A stretch of DNA of 64,000 nt from Erythrobasidium yunnanense (lineage: Eukaryota; Basidiomycota; Cystobasidiomycetes; Erythrobasidiales; Erythrobasidiaceae). The stretch spans positions 1,255,968 through 1,319,967 of the forward strand of contig BCJC01000006.1 in assembly GCA_001600175.1 (NCBI GenBank), in the 5' to 3' direction. The position numbers were made by a program, and so were the translations under genes. Of the stretch, positions 24,987 through 34,457 are shown one piece after another. Below the pieces are notes generated by a model that saw only the letters and a list, made by a program, of their open reading frames with translations, searched no databases and was not told where the DNA came from. Each line of letters starts with the position of its first letter. Position 1 is the first letter of the stretch.

Positions 24987-25466
24987 TCAGGTGCGAATAC
25001 GCCATAGCTCATCATACTGTCTCTTCTCACGCTTGCTCATTTTAGAGTACGGTTTAGGGTACCCAGCTCGTTTTCCTACCTTGTATAGCAGTTCAGGGAT
25101 CCAGCGGACAATTGGGAAATGCTTTGCCGTGTCGTTGATAAACTTCTGACCCCATAACCCAGTGACCTCGTCTTTGAGATCTCTTGCGTTATCTCTGATC
25201 TTGAAACCTGTCAGAGATCTTGAATGGGGACGGGAGCTTAAGCTGTCGGTGTGTCGCTTATGATGTCCTTCCTGCAGTCTGCCATGCCTGTGTGTACCGG
25301 GATTCCGACTGCGATACCTGTTTTGATAGCGCTTCCGAGGTACATAGACTTCGCGTTTGCCTCGAGTTTGCCTGTGTGCGTTGCGTCGGTGCTCCTTGGC
25401 GTAAGTGGCATCATCATCGCTAGACGAGTCGGAGCTGGAGCTGCTGTAGGTATTTCGACAAGGCAT
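24987..25466 (-). CDS. Array member 1: small basic protein with PKPxS C-terminal signature
   Basis: I do not recognise this family. From the ATG at 25466 it encodes 159 aa: MPCRNTYSSSSSDSSSDDD, an Arg/His-rich middle, a segment FKIRDNARDLKDEVTGLWGQ, then the family C-terminus FPIVRWIPELLYKVGKRAG followed by YPKPYSKMSKREKRQYDELW. Four neighbours carry the same C-terminal pattern. The frame stays open 39 codons upstream of the ATG to the shared 16-base element, encoding a strongly hydrophobic stretch (LPAPFLLSLTLFILSWYS). A longer N-terminus made with an upstream exon is therefore possible. No catalytic motif seen. It is likely a nucleic-acid or nuclear protein given the charge, but that is only inference. 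Confidence 0.6.
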   Translation of the reverse strand: MPCRNTYSSSSSDSSSDDDATYAKEHRRNAHRQTRGKREVYVPRKRYQNRYRSRNPGTHRHGRLQEGHHKRHTDSLSSRPHSRSLTGFKIRDNARDLKDEVTGLWGQKFINDTAKHFPIVRWIPELLYKVGKRAGYPKPYSKMSKREKRQYDELWRIRT

Positions 25467-25571
25467 ATTAGATGGAGTGGTAGCGTTAGAGTACCAGCTT
25501 AGGATGAAGAGAGTCAAGGAGAGGAGGAAAGGAGCAGGGAGGGCGTAGGGCAAACTAAAAAAGGCCGTCCA

Positions 25572-25587
25572 GACAGGAGACACAGCC
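25572..25587 (-). promoter_or_regulatory. Shared 16-base element upstream of array member 1
   Basis: On the plus strand it reads GACAGGAGACACAGCC. The same block (GACnnnAnACACAGCC) lies 97-119 bases upstream of the proposed starts of members 2, 3 and 4. It may be a promoter element or the start of a conserved leader codon block (minus strand GCT GTG). Confidence 0.5.
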
Positions 25588-25761
25588 TACCTGACTCACT
25601 CTTAAGTTAGTCCGAAAATTGTTGAGTTTGTAATACGAGCAGATGAACATGTTCACCGCGATGTACGTGAATTGCTAGCGCAGGCAGAGCCCGGGGCCTT
25701 GGGTGTGGCCCGTTGCATGTTCATATCAAGGCTCGGCTGGGTGACACTACGCCGCTATATA

Positions 25762-26307
25762 TCAATCGCGTCTCCTGCGGCTCTTGCGACCTCCATGACG
25801 ATCTTCACCTTCATGTTTAGCCAAGAAGCGTTTGCGCTCCTTGCTATGCATTTCAGATACTGGTTTTGGAACGCCCCGATAGTCGTGAAAAGCGTAAATC
25901 CACTCTTGAAGTGCTCTGGCGAGGCGACTCTTCTCGGTGAGGCGGAAGATGAATCCCTGCGCAGCGTCACTTCTAAGAACTTTCGGCACCTTCGTGAAGT
26001 TCGTCGGGAGTCCGAGTCTGATGGTCCCAAGGAGAGGGCCAGAAGCCACAGTCGCGCTAGAAGCCACAGATGCGCTGGATACGCTGGAAGCTTCGTCTGG
26101 TGCATAGTAGCGATATGCTTTGCCTGCCTTTCGCTTTGACCCTTTACGCGGACCGTCCCTGCGTCGACCATGAGCTCTACCTTCATGGTGGTCGCGATCT
26201 TTTGCACGATGCTTTTCGCTCTCTCCGCGTCCCGATTCCGATGATGCAGTGAACACGCGTCTGGGTGATTTGGTTGACGACCGTTTGCTTGGCTTGCGGC
26301 GAGTCAT
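25762..26307 (-). CDS. Array member 2: small basic SR-rich protein with PKPVS signature
   Basis: From the ATG at 26307 it encodes 181 aa beginning MTRRKPSKRSSTKSP, a start like those of members 3-5. The first ~65 residues are Arg/Lys/His/Ser-rich. Then come a Ser/Ala-rich linker, IRLGLPTNFTKVPKVLRSD, and the family C-terminus LQEWIYAFHDYRG followed by VPKPVSEMHSKERKRFLAKH, ending in KSRRRRD. An in-frame ATG at 26436, directly at the shared upstream element, would add 43 residues starting MAVSCVTAAAE. Family and function unknown. The high Arg content suggests RNA or DNA binding, which is inference. Confidence 0.6.
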   Translation of the reverse strand: MTRRKPSKRSSTKSPRRVFTASSESGRGESEKHRAKDRDHHEGRAHGRRRDGPRKGSKRKAGKAYRYYAPDEASSVSSASVASSATVASGPLLGTIRLGLPTNFTKVPKVLRSDAAQGFIFRLTEKSRLARALQEWIYAFHDYRGVPKPVSEMHSKERKRFLAKHEGEDRHGGRKSRRRRD

Positions 26308-26418
26308 ATTTGCGATATCTTTCGTTTGGCAGAAGAAGATAGTGTTTTCAGCTATCGCAGCGCAAAACCGAGCAGAGGTGCTCACGGTAGACACATGGGA
26401 GATTTCTGCTGCTGCAGT

Positions 26419-26434
26419 GACACAAGACACAGCC
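26419..26434 (-). promoter_or_regulatory. Shared 16-base element upstream of array member 2
   Basis: Plus strand GACACAAGACACAGCC, 112 bases above the ATG at 26307. It abuts an in-frame ATG (26434-26436), so here it could lie within coding sequence. Confidence 0.5.
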
Positions 26435-26574
26435 ATCACCGTGACCAGGCATATTGTGGCATAGAACTTAGGGACTGATTGGTTATACAGTACAAATATC
26501 GTCTCTGAAGCGTCGGTATTGAAGAGGGTAGCTGGAACAAGGATACTACGATGTCCATAGCCTTTCTGCACTGA

Positions 26575-27187
26575 TCATCTTGGACGATCTCTGCGATTTC
26601 TGCGATCTCTGCGATCTCTGCGATCTCTGCCGTGTCTGCTATGTTTGCGATATTCACGATCTTCGTCACCATCGCGGTCTTCGTTGCGTCTGGGACGGTA
26701 CTTGCGTTCCAGTTGTCTCCTCTGCTTTTCAGGATACAGGGAGACAGGTTTCTTGATGTCAAGTTCTGGTCCGAAAGCGCGGTATGCCCATTCGTGCAAG
26801 AGCCCAAACACTGGATACCGAAGAGCCATACGGTGAGCGTATTTCTGGCCCTGACTACCTCTTAGAGGCTTCGTGTAACGTCGTGCCTTCTTGCGAAACT
26901 TGAGTACAGCGACAGTGTTGGTTGTTGTCTTCAGAGATGACGCATCCGAAGACTCGTCGGAAGGGTCATCGCGATGACGTTTGTCTGATTTGCGTCTGGA
27001 GTGGTTGCTGTGTCTGCGATCTTCCCGGTTTCTGTTTCGACGGTCTCTATCGTCGCGATCTCTTGTGCGACTCTTGTCTCGCCCCTGATTGCTGCGTCGG
27101 TAGTCTTCACTGTCGTCACCGTCGAAAGACAGAGCCTCATGGTGTTTCTGAGCGCTTCGCAGAACTCCTCGATCTTTCGCGAGTCAT
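26575..27187 (-). pseudogene. Array member 3: basic protein with broken 5' frame
   Basis: The family start MTRERSRSSAKRS is present at 27187, but this frame stops after 16 codons (stop 27137-27139). The rest of the protein continues in another frame, with no plausible intron between. That second frame is open for about 190 codons and encodes RD/RN-rich sequence, FRKKARRYTKPLRG, the family C-terminus YPVFGLLHEWAYRAFGPEL followed by IKKPVSLYPEKQRRQLERKY, and a C-terminal RDRRDRRDRR run from 9-base repeats. Either a one-base frameshift has damaged this copy or the sequence has an error. The long intact downstream frame argues for recent damage or an assembly error. Confidence 0.5.
26585..26630. 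repeat. 9-base tandem repeat (CGATCTCTG) in array member 3
   Basis: About five near-perfect copies of a 9-base unit. On the minus strand they encode the C-terminal Arg-Asp-Arg repeats of array member 3. Confidence 0.8.
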
Positions 27188-27502
27188 AGGCGGAGCCTTT
27201 GGACTGTCTGGTACCTGGAGCTTCGGGAGTGAGGGTCGCGACTACGTGCAGGATGAAGGTATGGAGAGGGGATAGCGTACAGCAAACTCAGAACGTATGT
27301 CGGCGGACAAGATACACAGCCTCCTTAGGTTGGTGTGCTGGCGACGCCACGATGTGAATCTCGACGTCAATAAAGAGAGGGATTATACAGAACTACATTG
27401 ATCGGCTGATATGGAGGTTTCGACGCCATTTTCAAGTAGGCCGCCCTTCACGTAGTTGTGACAGGATTGCCACAGGGGACGGCAGCATCTTATAAATCAT
27501 TC
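27188..27502. other. Intergenic gap between array members 3 and 4
   Basis: About 315 bases holding the 5' flank of member 3. The first ~130 bases upstream of its start align with the flank of member 1: the GGCTGTGT element, then a shared AGTTTGC-TACGC block, then pyrimidine-rich DNA. No separate gene seen. Confidence 0.5.
27306..27321 (-). promoter_or_regulatory. Shared 16-base element upstream of array member 3
   Basis: Plus strand GACAAGATACACAGCC, 119 bases above the ATG at 27187. Its spacing is out of register by one base relative to members 1, 2 and 4. Confidence 0.5.
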
Positions 27503-28348
27503 TCACAGCTTCTTGTTACGCTTAGCTCGCTTCTTCCAGTAGGTCTCTTCCCTCTTGGGCATCAAGGAGACTGGCTTTGGAACGCCCACTTGCTTAAAGG
27601 CCATATATAAGAGCCGATGAAAGGTCGCGAAAGCAGGGTATCTCTTGCCAAAGACGTATAAGTTTTCCGTAGCGTTCTTGTCCCCAAAGACTCCCATTAC
27701 CTTTCTGGAGTCGTTTCTGAAATGCGATTTGTCGTAAACGCTGGCAGAGCCGTCATCGGACTCCGTGTCCTCGTGCATCACATGTCGATGCGACCGTCGC
27801 TTGGATATGGGCTGCTTCTTTATTCTCGTTCTTGTGTTATGCTTGTGCCTACGCCTCTCCTTATCCCTCTGCTTCTGTTTGAGCTCTCTCTCTCGTTGCT
27901 TCTTCTCGTCGCGCTCCTTTCGCCGCTGTCCATCCTTGCCGTGATAGCGACAGACATCATTGTCATATAAAATGCCGCACAGCTCATTCTCAGCTTCGTA
28001 CATCTCAGGTATCGAATCCCTGATGTGCTGGGGTCTGTAGTTGGCTGTCATTCGCCTGAGTTGCTTGACTCTTTCTCTGCAGCACGACTTAGTGCCAGGA
28101 GGAATCGGGTCAGTCTTTGGATACATGGGGCCATAGTATGGCTTGCTTCGACGGCTGCGACCGTGTCGGCTTGGCTCCTCGGAAGACTCGGACGGTGTGA
28201 GCTGGGCTTCGCTGCTACTGTCATCATCTTCAAAGTAGACATCCTTGTTCTTGGACGAGTGCTTGTGCTTGTAAGAGTGCGCTGACCCTGGACGAGACTT
28301 GGCCTGCGAGCGGCTGCGACTTCGGCTCGGCTTGCGATGCTCAGTCAT
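27503..28348 (-). CDS. Array member 4: basic SR-rich protein with CCR...VCxxH module and PKPVS signature
   Basis: From the ATG at 28348 it encodes 281 aa. Parts in order are MTEHRKPSRSRSRS, an acidic/Ser patch, a module starting at CCRERVKQLRRM and ending at NDVCRYHGKDG (two Cys, then Cys-x2-His 42 residues later), a highly charged Lys/Arg/Glu coiled stretch, and the C-terminal family region MGVFGDKNATENLYVFGKRY, then FHRLLYMAFKQVG and VPKPVSLMPKRE. An in-frame ATG at 28471 next to the shared upstream element would add 41 residues starting MSGAAVFCVC. The Cys/His module could bind zinc; function otherwise unknown. Confidence 0.65.
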   Translation of the reverse strand: MTEHRKPSRSRSRSQAKSRPGSAHSYKHKHSSKNKDVYFEDDDSSSEAQLTPSESSEEPSRHGRSRRSKPYYGPMYPKTDPIPPGTKSCCRERVKQLRRMTANYRPQHIRDSIPEMYEAENELCGILYDNDVCRYHGKDGQRRKERDEKKQRERELKQKQRDKERRRHKHNTRTRIKKQPISKRRSHRHVMHEDTESDDGSASVYDKSHFRNDSRKVMGVFGDKNATENLYVFGKRYPAFATFHRLLYMAFKQVGVPKPVSLMPKREETYWKKRAKRNKKL

Positions 28349-28444
28349 CTTGGTGTTACAAGCGAGCTGAAGATATGGGAGTACGCGGTGATGGACAGTC
28401 GCTACGAACGATAGCACGCTTGAAGGTCGATCTGCTGTTGGGCA

Positions 28445-28460
28445 GACGCAAAACACAGCC
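28445..28460 (-). promoter_or_regulatory. Shared 16-base element upstream of array member 4
   Basis: Plus strand GACGCAAAACACAGCC, 97 bases above the ATG at 28348. The minus-strand GCT GTG codons are in frame with that ATG. Confidence 0.5.
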
Positions 28461-28629
28461 GCGCCCGACATAAACGATTGAGTCCGCGCAAAAGAGCTGC
28501 TCACGCATCACATCATCTTAGCATATGAATCGAATCCAAGACCTCTGTCCTGAGCTTGGTTGATCCGAACGAGACAGGCACAGTTTAAAATCGCGAATGT
28601 ACAACGAACCTCCTTGAGTAAGCTGACCT

Positions 28630-29526
28630 TTACTTACGCCTCTTACTTTTGCTTTGACTCTGCTTAGCTAAACGACGATAGTGAGCCTGATCTTTCTTGG
28701 GCATCAAGGAGACAGGTTTGGGCACACAATCCTTGAATGCCATGTATGCGATCTTGTGGACGCTTCCATGTAAAGGCCATCTCTTAACCAGCAGATACAG
28801 GGCCACTGTAGCATTTGGACGCTCGCCGTCCTCCTTACGTCGCTCGGCGTCCTCCTTACGTCGCTCGGCGTCCTCCTTACGTTGCTCGGCCTCGCGCTTG
28901 CGCTCCTGCCTCTTCTCCCTCTTGTGTTGTGCCTTCCCTCTTTTGCCATGAAAGTCACAGACTTGACGGCCCTTGAGAATGTCTTCCATCATGTTGCGAG
29001 GGTAGGCCCTGTAGGCGCCAGTCTTGGCTTTGATTTTCTGACGCTCGTACTCTTTTCGGCAACATCTCTCCAATTCCTCCGGACGATAAAGAGGGTCCCT
29101 TGGCTCTTTGACCAAGCCATCCGCGTAGAGCGAGCTGACAGGTCTTCGATGAGGGCCTACACCTTGGTGTTTAGGGCAGACTATGTAGCCAGCCAGTATC
29201 TGACGCATCTCGTTCCGATCTTCGTCGGTGTGAAGAGTCTCAATGATATACTGCGGTGGGATTGCTATGACTTCTTCAAGACGGCGGACCCATTTACGGC
29301 AGCACCGAGCCAGATTGGGGTGGAACTTCTCTTCGCGCTTGTATCTGCGCACATCGGCGGCAGAGTCAGTTGAGGAGGGCGGATCATCGCTGTCATGACA
29401 GTCATGGCTGCTATCGCTCGACTGGCTGGTGCATTGCCGGCTCTTGGACTGCTTGTACCTCCTGTGAGGCTTCGAGCCAGGACGGTTGTGCGTACTGCGA
29501 TCGCTGGATCTGCGTGGGTGCGTCAT
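28630..29526 (-). CDS. Array member 5: basic protein with two CCR...VCxxH modules and PKPVS signature
   Basis: It encodes 298 aa starting MTHPRRSSDRSTHNRP. It has two copies of the Cys/His module: CCRKWVRRLEEV...IVCPKHQG (40 residues between CC and C) and CCRKEYERQKIK...VCDFHGKRG (33 residues). Then follow an RKEDAER repeat and the family C-terminus LYLLVKRWPLHGSVHKIAYM, then FKDCVPKPVSLMPKKD, ending in a Lys/Arg/Ser tail. It is clearly a paralog of member 4. The 16-base element of members 1-4 is not recognisable upstream, so this may be the oldest or most divergent copy. Function unknown. Confidence 0.7.
   Translation of the reverse strand: MTHPRRSSDRSTHNRPGSKPHRRYKQSKSRQCTSQSSDSSHDCHDSDDPPSSTDSAADVRRYKREEKFHPNLARCCRKWVRRLEEVIAIPPQYIIETLHTDEDRNEMRQILAGYIVCPKHQGVGPHRRPVSSLYADGLVKEPRDPLYRPEELERCCRKEYERQKIKAKTGAYRAYPRNMMEDILKGRQVCDFHGKRGKAQHKREKRQERKREAEQRKEDAERRKEDAERRKEDGERPNATVALYLLVKRWPLHGSVHKIAYMAFKDCVPKPVSLMPKKDQAHYRRLAKQSQSKSKRRK
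28827..28889. repeat. 21-base tandem repeat, three copies, in array member 5
   Basis: Three near-identical 21-base units (CGTCCTCCTTACGTCGCTCGG) encode the repeated heptad RKEDAER on the minus strand, inside the charged coiled stretch. Confidence 0.85.
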
Positions 29527-30284
29527 ATGTATACGTTAGAGTTGCAGGGGTCGTTGCGGGGATTGTGTTTATGGTGTGAAAGCTAGTTCCATGCGAGCGG
29601 GAAATTTTTGCTTAAAGGTGCTGGTCGGACGGGGAACACCGCTTTTTGCGGACAAGGGTAGTCCAGCAAGTGGAAGTTTGGACGAAAGCCTTGTCTTATC
29701 GTGATCGAGGAGACGATTTCAGCTGACCTGCGTTGAGTATCTTGGATCGCGACATGTGATTATCTCGTGGACTAGTCAGGCAGATTCGCAGAAGTAATCG
29801 ACGCCGGTCAGCTGAGCTCGCAATTTGTATAGATGACTTCACTTGCCTTCTGGCGTCCGGATGGTCAAGACCATCTGAGAATGTTGATGATGGATAGGAG
29901 GGGCATCAGCTAGAAGTGCACCCGAAGGGCTAGGGTTAACAGCGCTTATTCGCATCAACACCGAAGGAGAGTCATCATCTACACTAAGAAGTACAACACC
30001 TTGTAAATACGTCAAGTCCCTTATTTACCAGTTTGCCAACAGAGGAACAGAAGACGAAGGGATGCCGAATAATGATGTACAGAGGGAAAGATGGTAGATG
30101 GTACATATCGATTATTGTACGAGTTATACGTCGTTAGAAGCAGGAAGATGATACCAGGAATGGGCCGCTGTCCGTTGTGAGCGAGGTCGATATACAAAAG
30201 CACGAGTGAAGATCGAAGGAGGTTGGAGAGTAAGGAGAGGCAGCGGAGAACAGAGTGAAGAGAGGAAGTGAGTCTTGAAGACTG
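29527..30284. other. Intergenic gap between the array and MPS1
   Basis: About 760 bases with no gene that I can support. It contains the promoter side of array member 5 and the 3' flank of MPS1. Confidence 0.4.
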
Positions 30285-33200
30285 CTATCGGTGTATCTGC
30301 CGCAGCATAGCTTCCATAAAGCGTTCCTGTTCGCTTTTCGAGACCTGTCTTCCATTCGACCACTGCAGAGTTTTCTGAATGATCTCCACGACCATTTGCG
30401 CATCCATGCCCACTGCCTCCTTACTCTCATCCCCACCTTCTTCATCCCCTTCTCTTCTCCGCAAGAACCGATCTTCTAGCAACTCAGGTATAGTAGCTCT
30501 CTTCTTGGGTTCGTACCGTAGGCACGCCTTCATACACTTCAAGAGATCTTCCTCGACGCGTGTAGAAAGGTTTGGGAGAGGTTCACCTTTTACTGTACAA
30601 GGAACGGAGTGGGAGGGGAAATCGATCTGATAGCCCGGTGTTTGGATAGCATTCATTTTTGCGGCGAGATTCTTGATGCGTCCGAAAGGAGTATGGCCGT
30701 ATACTATCTGATAGAGGATACAGCCGAGCGACCAGACATCAGACGGGCGGCCGAGCTAGAATCGGGAATATCAGCCTGATGTAACCAAAGGAGGAGGATG
30801 ATAGCTTACCTTCATGACACGCTCTCCTCTAGGTCCATTGGATATATGCGGAGATAGCGCTTCAGGCGACATATAATTGGCCGTCCCAATCTGCGCGCTA
30901 AAGGTCAGGGCCTACTCGGAATTATGGAGCTGAAGCTTGCTCACCTGCTGGTCTCTCGCTATGTTCGTCGTGTCATTCGGGATAGCTTTCGCTATTCCAA
31001 AGTCAATAAGTTTGAGTGCTCCCTTCACCAGGACAAAGTTCGCCGGCTTAAGGTCCGTATGTACTATTCCTTCTTCATGAATGACCAGGACAGCTTCGAG
31101 CATCTGTTCCCACGTATGTCTAATAAAGTTCATACTCTGTTTCTTGCCCACTTTTTCTTGTAAAAGTAGTTGGTTCAAGTCAATCTCGCCTATCTCCATG
31201 ACCATAATCAAGCTCTTCTTCAGTTCATTCACTTCGGACGCGACGAGCTGGATTATCCGATCGTGCCCTTTCAATCTCTCCAAGAGGGAGATCTCGTTCA
31301 GGAAGGATTGATAAGTCTCGGAATCGGCACCTTTGCCCAAGTCGACCTTCTTCAGAGCGAAGACGTTGTAGTCCTTGTCGGATACGCGAAACACTTTGGA
31401 AGACCCGCCCCGGCCTAGGAGCCCCATTCGGGTGTAGGTTTTGCCTTTCACAGTGACGGTCCCGACTGTGCGCTTCATGACGGGCTGAGGCTGTTCTGGT
31501 TGTGCCTGATGATGCATCTGAGGCACAGGAGGGAGGGACGAAGAAGGGGGTGCAAGACGTGGTGGATTACTACTATTGGAAGAGGGAAATTGGACTTGTT
31601 GAGGCTGTTGCTGGTGATAGCTGTCGGGATGATGGGACGGCAGAGGAGGATGTTGGGCGTAGTAAGGATAGTGATGGTGATCAGGCGGCGTATCCCCGCT
31701 CCTCTTGACAGGCACCGCATAATCATTGACCACTACCTGTCTATCAGACGGATGGTAGCCTGAGGACGAGCCTACAGACGTCGAAGAAGCTTTATTCGCC
31801 CTTCCTACAGCAGCACCTAGGCGAGGCTGATCAGTCGGTAATTGATAGGTTGAAAGTGAATGTGGTTGAAGTGGTTTGCGGATCTCTGATAGAGCAGGTC
31901 GTTCATCTCTGGGAGGAATTGATGAAGAGGGGTAGAGCTTCTCCCGTGAGCTATAGGCTTCTTTCGGTCGATAACCTAGCATCGGAGGAGAGGATGGCGC
32001 TGCACGAGGCATGTTCTCCTTATCATCCGCAGCGTGTCGATTCACATGTGAAGGAGGTGCTTCCAGTATCTCCTCCACATTGTGGCTGTCATCTCGCTCC
32101 CGCAGCGCTCGACGGGGGTGCGAAACGACAGCAGCTTTGCTCGATCCAGCAGCTGTAAGCGTATCTGAGTCTACTTGTTCCAGCGAACCTGCCGATGTCG
32201 AGCTAGGTATTTTCTGCCCACTGTTCTGCTGCGCATACGCTTGCTGAGGTGGAGAAGAGGGGATCAGCATGAGGTCTTCTAGAGATGTTTGCTGATTGCC
32301 TCGACGAGATGATTGTCTTTGATGCTGGTTTGCTCTAGGTAGACCGTGACTTGCGAGCATGCTAGATTCGCCAGACGCTTCGGGTGAGATGGATTGTTGA
32401 GCTGATGCATGCGAGACATCTGGAGATGAATGCGCATCTTCTTGAACAGGTGCTCTTCGTGCACGCATCGAGCCCGTCAGAGCACCGACGCTGTGCGTGT
32501 ACGTGTGTGATAGAGCAGAAGTGGAGGGTCCAGCTGGAGCACTCGCTAGCGGGATATGCCTATCAAGAACGAGTTGGGCCCTTTCTTGAGCTTGTTCTTG
32601 TGTGTTCCTAGCTTGCAATTCGCGTTCTTTGGCCATAGACGGCCTGTAGGCGGGCGCAACAGACGTATCTCCAGTTACGCCTGCATTCTGCGCCAGGTGC
32701 GAAGATGATGCAGCGGCAGCGGCGACTGGCATAGGCCGCTCTGTATCTGGTGAGGAACTCGTATTTTGTTCGCTTGCTTGCTTGGCCTCGCCCTGATTTC
32801 GATAGTGGGAGGCATCGCTCCTTATGCTCGTCGAAGCATCTTCAGGCGCTGTGCACAATGCGCACATCAGCATCATCTCGTTTTATACCTACGGTGAACT
32901 TACTGGCAGTCGCGCTCGAGCTACTCTGACTATCCTGATTACCCAACATCGACGCCGCTTGTTCTCCCTCTCCTTCCTGTTCTTCATTATTTTCTTCATC
33001 CTCTTTCTGTGCCCTCCTAGGTGCTCGCATAGCTCTTCTCACTCCACCCGTCCCGGGCGCTGGCGTCGTGCCGTCACCATTTCCGCCAACACTCGCACTC
33101 TTCAGCGTCCTGCTCTTGTTCAATCGAAACGCAGATCTGAATCGTTTACTTGATTCCGACAGACCAGAAGCTAAGCCTGTCGAGTTCCCATTGCCTGCGG

Positions 33201-34251
33201 TGGAGGGAGCTGGAAAAGCGCGGAGATGATTGCCTGGAGTAGATTTGGAGTATGTAGAAGTGAAAGATGATGAGTCGAGGGGGACACGGTCTGAAGAAAG
33301 TAAGCGGGTGCCGAGAGTCGGTCGGTCTGTGTTTGTTATGCTGTGAGCGTGAGAGGAAGAAGAGACGGATGATCTGGAGTTTGTAGTCGCTACAGATAGA
33401 CTCGAAGCGGGTCTTCCTTCTCCTGCATCTTCTCCTGCTTCTTGTCCAGCTCCAGCACTCTCTTCCGCAATACTGTTCGAAAAGGTACTCAATCCATCCA
33501 TCGACCTCTTCCTCCCTAATCTCAGACTCCCTGCCCTTTCTCCATTGCTCGTAATCGACAATAGGCTTTCTTTGCTTTTATTCCATTGTGCCGATAGACC
33601 TGCTGTGAGCGTATTCGAGCTTGCATTGGCGTCTTTCGTGCCTAGGAGATTTGTGGGCCGTAATCGTGGAGAATGGGATGGAGAATCTGCGCATGCCGTG
33701 AATGAGCGCACATCTTCTGAGTGTCGGTGCTGGTGTCCGCTGCCGCTAAGCTGGAAACCACGGCTCCGCGGACTTGGAGATGTGGTATTTGATGAGCCTA
33801 CGAGGAGCGATGTTGTCTTTCTGTGCGTAGGTGATATCTTGCTTTGTTGTTGTTGTTGTTGGGATGAAGAAGACGTAGGGGAGGGGGATCCACCTCCGCC
33901 AAACAGGGATCCTGAAGATGCGACTCTGACCAGTCGCTGTCTGATACTTCCACCAGAAGTAGATGTACCATTCACTGCGGCAGGCGATGAATGCGAAGCT
34001 CCTAGCGGTGGTCGCTGTTGTGTATGAGCTCCTCCTTCGAGTTCCCTCATGAATCTGCTCTCGAAGACGGGTGGTCGCAGAGGTGTCTCTTCATCGTTGT
34101 CGTACAATGCACCACCATCACCATTGCTGTTTCTTGCAGGTGTTGTCGCAGCCAGCTTGTTGATGAGCCTATTGAAGCGGGACGAGCTGGCAGAGGAGGA
34201 GGCAGCAGGGCCAGGCGTAGTAGTGGCAGAGCTCATCGTGTCCATCATCAT
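30285..34251 (-). CDS. MPS1: Mps1/TTK-type spindle checkpoint kinase
   Basis: Mps1 is a dual-specificity kinase of the kinetochore and spindle pole body that starts checkpoint signalling. A very long Ser/Pro/Gln-rich N-terminus (about 950 residues, with a polyGln run near 33845) joins over a short intron near 32855-32905. The kinase domain has GLLGRGGSSKVFRV (glycine loop), YNVFALKKVDL (catalytic Lys), IVHTDLKPANFVLV (HTDLKPAN rather than HRDLKPEN, typical of Mps1), KLIDFGIAKAI (DFG), QIGTANYMSPEA (activation loop/P+1) and DVWSLGCILYQIVYG. The MSPEA box and HTDLKPAN identify the Mps1 family. The end QERFMEAMLRQIHR is C-terminal to the kinase. Divergent from RNH203, with 206 bases between starts. 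Confidence 0.92.
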
Positions 34252-34457
34252 CGTCGTCGTCGTTGCCTATCCATTCATATCAATGCAGAATCAACCATCT
34301 TCCCTTCTCTGCGAAAACAACAAAGTCGCATCAGATATCACGTGACATTCGAATCCGGGAGAGTACCCTAAATTACCTGGGATTCTTTTTGCTCGAGAGG
34401 AGGATTCAGATCAATTTTTTTGCCTGCTTGACTTCTTGTCAATCATCCAACCCAGCG

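Noticed and set aside
26585-26632. Short regular repeats resembling a CRISPR array
   Set aside because: The unit is 9 bases with no spacers, and it encodes Arg-Asp-Arg repeats. It is a simple coding microsatellite in a eukaryote.
28000-28020. tRNA B-box-like string GGTATCGAATCCC
   Set aside because: It lies inside the coding sequence of array member 4, and no matching A box or cloverleaf is present.
24987-29526. The basic-protein array as a transposon or virus-derived cluster
   Set aside because: No terminal repeats, transposase, integrase, reverse transcriptase or capsid-like motifs are visible. The units are separate genes with their own 5' flanks.
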